Shown: positions 59,066 to 64,000 of the stretch, in pieces
Numbering within the stretch: the first letter of the stretch is position 1
How the letters are laid out: each line of letters opens with the position of its first letter
Source of the DNA: Bidens hawaiensis
Lineage: Eukaryota; Streptophyta; Magnoliopsida; Asterales; Asteraceae
DNA length: 64,000 bases
Reading direction: 5' to 3'
NCBI GenBank assembly: GCA_021521415.1
Contig: JAIQDT010000167.1
Span: 1,742,501 to 1,806,500 of the forward strand
Notes under the pieces: model-generated
Databases searched by the model: none
What the model was told of the DNA's origin: nothing
What the model saw: the letters and a program-made list of their open reading frames with translations, nothing else
Made by a program: the position numbers and the translations under genes

Positions 59066-59363
59066 GAACATCCTCATCCTATCCTTCAAAACTATGTGAG
59101 GGAAATTATAGGATGATGTTTCGAGTGTTTGTGAGTGTAAATTATAGGGTGGAGAGAGAAATTTTATTGATTTTTTGTAAATTTGGGGAAATAAAGTTTG
59201 CCCCTATTTATTTTTTAGTATTTGTTTAGTTGGTTGTGAGTTAAGGAAAAAAAACTGTAATGATTAAAGTATAAAAATATTAATTAATTAAACAATAGAG
59301 AGAAATGTAGTGTTTTTTAATTTAATTATGGAGATTGGGATGGGGGATATGTTGAAAATGCTC
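59066..59363. mobile_element. Tourist-like (PIF/Harbinger) MITE
   Basis: 298 bp flanked by TAA on both sides (59063-59065 and 59364-59366). Left end GAACATCCTCATCC; inverted right end GAGCATTTTCAACA (9 of 14 match). It is AT-rich and non-coding. Size, TAA target and GAGCAT-type ends fit Tourist-like MITEs. Internal sequence is also partly self-complementary. Confidence 0.6.
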
Positions 59364-59394
59364 TAAGGGTTATATCAATTTAAGAATCAGTTAA

Positions 59395-60019
59395 TGTTGG
59401 AATCGATCTGCCAAAGACACATATTTGAATTGATGTGGCTAGTACGTTATAATTCAAGTTGGGTCATACCCAATTTGGAGTTTTGGTTTTGGGGGGAAAA
59501 TCCCTTTTGGGGGCCGGCCCCTCTTACCCTATCTCTCTCTCTCTCTTGTTTATCTTTTCAAGAAACGCATGCATCCTAAGTGGTAGATTGGAATGTTGGT
59601 TCTTACACACTACACTTTCTCTTACACACACATAAGACATTATCTCTTTCTCTCTTTCTCCTCTCGGCCGAGAAAAACAAAGGAAGAACAAGAGGAGTTC
59701 TAGCAAGTGTAAGATCCCTAGCAACTTGGTGTTTGTTGATTAGCTTGTCGGGTATACAAGCTTGAGGATTCCTTTCTTTGGATTCTAGCCATTCATAACC
59801 TTCATCCCTTTCGATTTTCTGGACTTGAAGGTATGTATGTTAAACACCCTATGGTTGTGTTCTTGATAGATTGATAATCGTATATGGATCCTGGATTGGG
59901 TTTAACATAAATCGGTTTATGTGTAATGGATAACAAGATTTTAAACTTATTTTTTCCGCTGCGTTTTCCTTAACAAATTGGTTGTTTTGGAGTTTGATAA
60001 TCTTGCTAAAAACCCAACA
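59395..60019 (+). repeat. LTR segment 1 of G (internally deleted)
   Basis: It begins TGTTGGAATCGATCTGCC, follows the family LTR for about 80 bp, then jumps to the GGTTTTGGGGGGAAA region and runs to ACCCAACA at 60019. About 180 bp of the middle is missing relative to segment 2, and no primer site follows it. Confidence 0.75.
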
Positions 60020-60710
60020 ATATTTATTATTAGATATGATCTAAGTAATAAATATCAACACTTATAATATTAGGAAAATGAGTTTTCTAAATATTTGCAA
60101 TTGTGTGTTAAATAAATTATGTGGATAATTTATGTTTTGAGAGAAGTTATTTATTTGATAAATAACAAATATGGTTTAAAGAAAATAATACAAAAATTGT
60201 TTGTGGTTTTGGGGGGAAAACCCAAAGGTGCCCCCTCCTTCTCTCTCTCTCCTGTTTTGTAATTCCAAGGCATGCAAAGAAAGGGGTTGGTTAATCATAA
60301 TTTTTGAAAAACAACCATTTTCTCTCTCTCACACACACATCTCTCTCTTCCTTTTCTCTACTTCGGTCGAGAACAAAGGGAAGAACAAGGAGATTTGAAA
60401 GAGTGTAACTCCCTAGCAACTTGGGGTTTGTTAGAACTTGTTCGGGTATACAAGCTTGAGGATTTCCTCCATTTGAATCTCGCCATTCATATCTTCATCT
60501 TCTTCTAAATTTTTGGACCTTAAGGTATGTTTATTTGACACCCTATGGTTGGCTTTGATAGTGTGTGAATTGTATTTGGATCCAGACATTGGGTTTAACA
60601 TAAACCAGGTTTTATGTGTATTTGGTAAACAAAATTTAAAACTTATTTCCGCTGCGTTTTCCTAATAAAAGGATTTATTTGGACTTTGATAATCTTGCTA
60701 AAACCCAACA
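60020..60710 (+). repeat. LTR segment 2 of G (5'-truncated)
   Basis: It starts about 100 bp into the family LTR and ends ACCCAACA at 60710, followed by the primer site. Its 3' part is only about 75% similar by eye to segment 1, so the two come from different subfamilies or an old duplication. Confidence 0.75.
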
Positions 60711-60711
60711 G

Positions 60712-60725
60712 TGGCATCAAGAGCC
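60712..60725 (+). other. Element G primer binding site
   Basis: TGGCATCAAGAGCC, as in A and E. Confidence 0.65.
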
Positions 60726-62431
60726 GCTTATACGATTACATGCTTCAAAATGGGTTCTAAAGTGTTCGGGTTTGATGCTTATATGATTACATGCTTATAC
60801 GATTACATGCTTCTTTACCATATTGGCCGAAAACTTTAGGCATATTGGTTACCCCTTGGGTTTTCAAGATTGTACCATACATGTATGTGGTAAATCTGGA
60901 AAAATTGGTCCTTTGGTTGACAAATTTTTTTTGGGCAAAATCTGTGTTCTTCAGCTCTGGCTGAGAACTCAATGGTTGAAAACCATTGTTCTCGGTATAG
61001 CCGAAGACAACCAAAACCCTGTTCTCGGTTGGCCGAGAACTCATGGTTGGGAACCATGAGATTTCGGTTGACCGAAAACTAGTTCTCGGTGGACCAAAGT
61101 TTTCGGGCCGAAAACTCTGAACTTTGGTTTTGGCCGAGAACTCTTTGTTCTCTGTTTCAGGCCGAGAACTAAGGGCCAAAAGGGAACCACTCTGGTCAAA
61201 GGTTGACCTGTTTGGACAAAGGTTGACCTGCTTGTTTGGATGTTCATAACCTAGCCATGACCTTGTGTATATTGAAGTTAATTGTTGTGATTTATTCATT
61301 TGGTTGTAATATTCGTTATTCGGGTTTGTAATCTATTTATTCATTTCAAATGGTTTGTAATAATAAGTAGAATAGTTGTATTTTCTTTTACTAGAAAACT
61401 GTATTAGGATATATTTTGTAACAGAAGATGCAACTACAACACCACTTTAGAGGGAACCCAAGTGGAAGCCCAAATAAGGAGAAAGCATCACAACAAAAGG
61501 TGAATGCTTGAAGCATATGGATGCGAAGTCAAGTGGGAGTTCACCATCACATACCTTGTGTCATGCTCGTCCCTTATGAGAGACCTTTTTACACACTTGT
61601 TTCGGTCAACAAGTGTTGTCAACCTTAGGTGGCTATGGTTATGGACTTGAGTTATTATGCTTGTGTGGTTGATATAATTATGTTTTATCATACTTATATA
61701 TGTTGTTAATTATTAATATCAATGACTTGCATAAAATTGATTCCTTAAAATTATTAAGTTATAAAATTGGTCTTATTAACTATTAATGATTTCATAATAA
61801 AATGGGTTTTATTAAAAGAAATTCAAAAATTTGTTTTTACAAGGGTACCATACATTTGAATGCATGCAAATGGAAGGTAGATAAATAGTTTTCCAATCTA
61901 GAATTTTGAAAACTAAAATCCCTTTTAAAAACTGGTTGAACACCATTCTTTTATACGACACTCAAGTCACCTGGAGACTTGATGTGGGATAAAGGTCACC
62001 TAACCACATTTAAGAAAACTTGTGATCTTGAGGTGAATTTACAATACTTGTGGGATAAAGGTCACCTAACCACTTGTATGTGTAAACTCACACGTGTGTG
62101 TAAGTAGGACGACTTGATCTGGAAACCATGTGAATAGGGTCACCGAAGCATGGAGTACAAAGGTGTTGATGGGATTAAACATGTCAACTAAATATATGAT
62201 GTTTAACCGATCCCATAAAGCTAGAAGTTGCAAAGTATTGCAATTGTCAAACGTTGACTACCTTGTTAATTTGAATAGTAGAATAAAGGTCACCTAACTA
62301 CTATTTGAATGAAACGTTGGGTTCTAGATTTCAATCCTTAAATTGTCTTGGAGACATTAAATGGTATTAACGATTAAAATTTTATTGATATCGAAAATTC
62401 TAAAATTGAGCTTTGTTAAATTCTTTTATAG
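60726..62431 (+). other. Element G leader with hairpin cluster
   Basis: No gene. Perfect inverted repeats follow one another at 60970-60988, 61021-61040, 61040-61060 and 61062-61077. Further CCGAGAAC copies reach about 61168. GGTCACCTAAC occurs at 61994, 62060 and 62288 as in E. The G-box-type palindrome CACACGTGTG is near 62089-62098. Confidence 0.75.
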
Positions 62432-63260
62432 ATGACCGCAAACAACCCACAGAACGCTATTATCCCACCCTAGCATAATCTATCACGGAGATCCATTCTG
62501 GACAAGGATCGTCCGAACTACAATAACTTTATGAAATGGTATCGAAACTTGAGGATTGTTCTCAAGCAAGAGAAGAAATCCTATATTTTGTACGATCCTA
62601 TTCCCAATGAACCTGATGCCAATAACTTGGATGCCTATGCGGATTGGTTAAAATACACCAAGGATTCGGTGCAAGTTTCTTGCCTCATGTTGGGAACAAT
62701 GATTCCCGAGATCCAAAAGAATTTCTAGAATCATGGGGCGTATGACATGATCACCCAGCATACGAAAATATTCCTTACTCAATCTAGGGTGGAGCGCTTC
62801 GAAACGGTTCGAGCGTTTCATGCATGTCGTATGGAATAAACCCAATCTGTATCATCTTATGTGCTTAAGATGAAAAGCCACATTGATAGGATTGAAAGGC
62901 TTTATTTTCCCATCTCAAAAGAGATAGCCACGGATTTGATCCTTAATGGCTTAACTTAAAGGTTTGAGACATTCGTTATGAACTACAACATGAACGGATG
63001 GGACAAGAGCATTGATGAGCTTCATGCAATGCTCAAACCAGCCGAAGCCGGGATGGGTAAAATGGTTTTACCCATTCTTACGATCAATGAGGGTGGCTTG
63101 AAGAAGAGGCATCATCCAGAACCCAAGGCAAAGGTTGCTAGTGGTAAAGGACAAGTTAAAGGCAAGTTCAAGGGAAAGGCAAAGGCGGAACCCAAACCCA
63201 AGAAGCTAAAGGTTAGCTCTGAGGATCCATGCTTTGGTTGTGGAGAGATAGGTCACTAGA
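62432..63260 (+). pseudogene. Element G gag
   Basis: ATG 62432 (MTANNPQNAIIPP) then a stop at 62471 where E has Val. The frame resumes: MKWYRNLRIVLKQEKKSYIL, LKYTKDSVQVSCLMLGTM, a stop at 62726, and after a frame change FVMNYNMNGWDKSIDELHAM (62975 on), KRHHPEPKAKVASGKGQVKG and the zinc knuckle CFGCGEIGH at 63231-63257. A TAG replaces the Trp after GH. G retains the middle gag segment missing from E. Confidence 0.9.
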
Positions 63261-64000
63261 TGAGAAATTGTCCGACCTATCTCAAGGAGTTGAAAGCTAA
63301 GAGGGATGGGGTCAAACCTCAGGTACAACTTTCATGATCCATACTGATCTTAATATTATTTCTTCTAACACATGGGTATTGGATACCGGAGGTGGAACTC
63401 ATATCTGCAATTCTTTGCAGGGGTTCAAAAGAAGAAATGATTACAAGAAAGAAGATATTAGTCTCTTCATGGGCAATAGAGCAAAGGTTGACGTCAAAGC
63501 CCAAGGAGATTATGGTTTGAAGCTTCCAAATGGTTTGGAAGTTTTTTTGAAAAACATTTTGTATTCTCCTTGTTTGACTAGGAATATTATCTATGTTTCT
63601 TTATTAAGAAAATTTTGTTATGATTTAAAGTTTGTACACAATGGTATTATGTTTTCATGAATGATGTCTTTTATTTTAAAGCGATGTTGTCTAATGGCAT
63701 TTATGAATTAGTACATGATAATACATCGATTGGTAACTCGTTGTACCAAGCTAACACCAAAAGACTCAAATTGGATATGAGTAACACTTATCTTTGGCAT
63801 TGTCGCCTTGGTCACATAAACAAGGATCACATTCATACACTTAAAAGAATGGTCTTTTGGAATCAAATGATGATTCATTTGATATGTGTGAGTCTTGTTT
63901 ATTGGGGAAGATGACCAAGGAGCCCTTTAGTGGAACTAATGAAAGGGCGAAAGATTTATTAGGTATCATACATTCGGATGTATGTGGTCCTTTTAAGACA
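63261..64000 (+). pseudogene. Element G protease and integrase start (partial)
   Basis: The protease site NTWVLDTGGGTHICNSL at about 63367-63417 is intact (DTG). NRAKVDVKAQGDYGLKLPNG and ISVSLLR-like residues follow, then a frameshift at about 63650. The pre-integrase region (63657-63914) has LWHCRLGHINKDHIHTL. After another frame change come PFSGTNERAKDLL and the first integrase Asp (IIHSDVCGPFKT) at the window edge. Confidence 0.92.

Larger units (their letters stand above)
59395..64000 (+). mobile_element. G: third Ty1/copia element of the A/E family, cut by window end
   Basis: Two abutting LTR segments (59395-60710), primer site (60712), leader, gag (62432), protease and integrase start; the window ends within integrase. 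It has its own stops and is not a copy of E. Confidence 0.9.

Noticed and set aside
60787..61299. 170-codon minus-strand frame in G leader
   Set aside because: It covers the hairpin cluster; the repeats keep both strands open. No homology recognised, and the position is untranslated leader in A and E.

Overview
This window is intergenic chromatin from a flowering-plant nuclear genome. It is made almost entirely of LTR retrotransposons inserted into one another, plus one scrambled block of plastid DNA. I found no intact host gene, tRNA, rRNA or bacterial-type feature. Plastid ycf2, rpl14, rpl2 and trnI-intron sequence lying among plant copia and chromovirus elements identifies a land plant. 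The style of the copia gag and extra ORFs points to Asteraceae; that placement is inferred from remembered family resemblance, not from a search.

Layout. (1) 1-11137: a minus-strand chromovirus-like Ty3/gypsy element (Gyp1) cut by the window start. Its LTRs are 3.8 kb, its gag has only two stops, and most of pol is gone. (2) About 11200-13745: a mosaic of plastid fragments from non-adjacent plastome loci (NUPT). (3) 13853-16530: the 3' end of a minus-strand copia element (B), with an LTR holding a 250-bp tandem duplication that doubles its TATA box, and the tail of a non-pol extra ORF. (4) 16531-25322: a minus-strand copia element (A) without its 3' LTR, its gag split by a truncated gypsy LTR. 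(5) 25323-58230: a four-level nest on one site. Copia element C (same family as B) carries D (27284-54101). D carries E (27789-47747, same family as A, target duplication GGTTA). E carries the chromovirus F (31092-42977, target duplication GGAAC) inside its protease codons. (6) 58231-59394: flank with a Tourist-like MITE. (7) 59395-64000: a third member (G) of the A/E family, running off the window end.

Every element is broken by stops, deletions or active-site changes, so none looks autonomous. The parts still show the usual retroelement layout: LTR promoter, tRNA-iMet-like primer site, leader, gag-pol, polypurine tract, LTR.

The least ordinary content is accessory coding. Both chromoviruses keep remnants of a shared ORF between primer site and gag. 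In F it runs 281 codons in one frame. Elements B and C carry a long lysine/glutamate-rich ORF after pol, preceded in C by a plant-like 3' splice site. D has a different extra ORF fused to a truncated integrase. The A/E/G family has leaders and LTRs rich in hairpins and repeated motifs. By-eye LTR divergence is about 1-2% for Gyp1 and about 5-7% for D, E and F.
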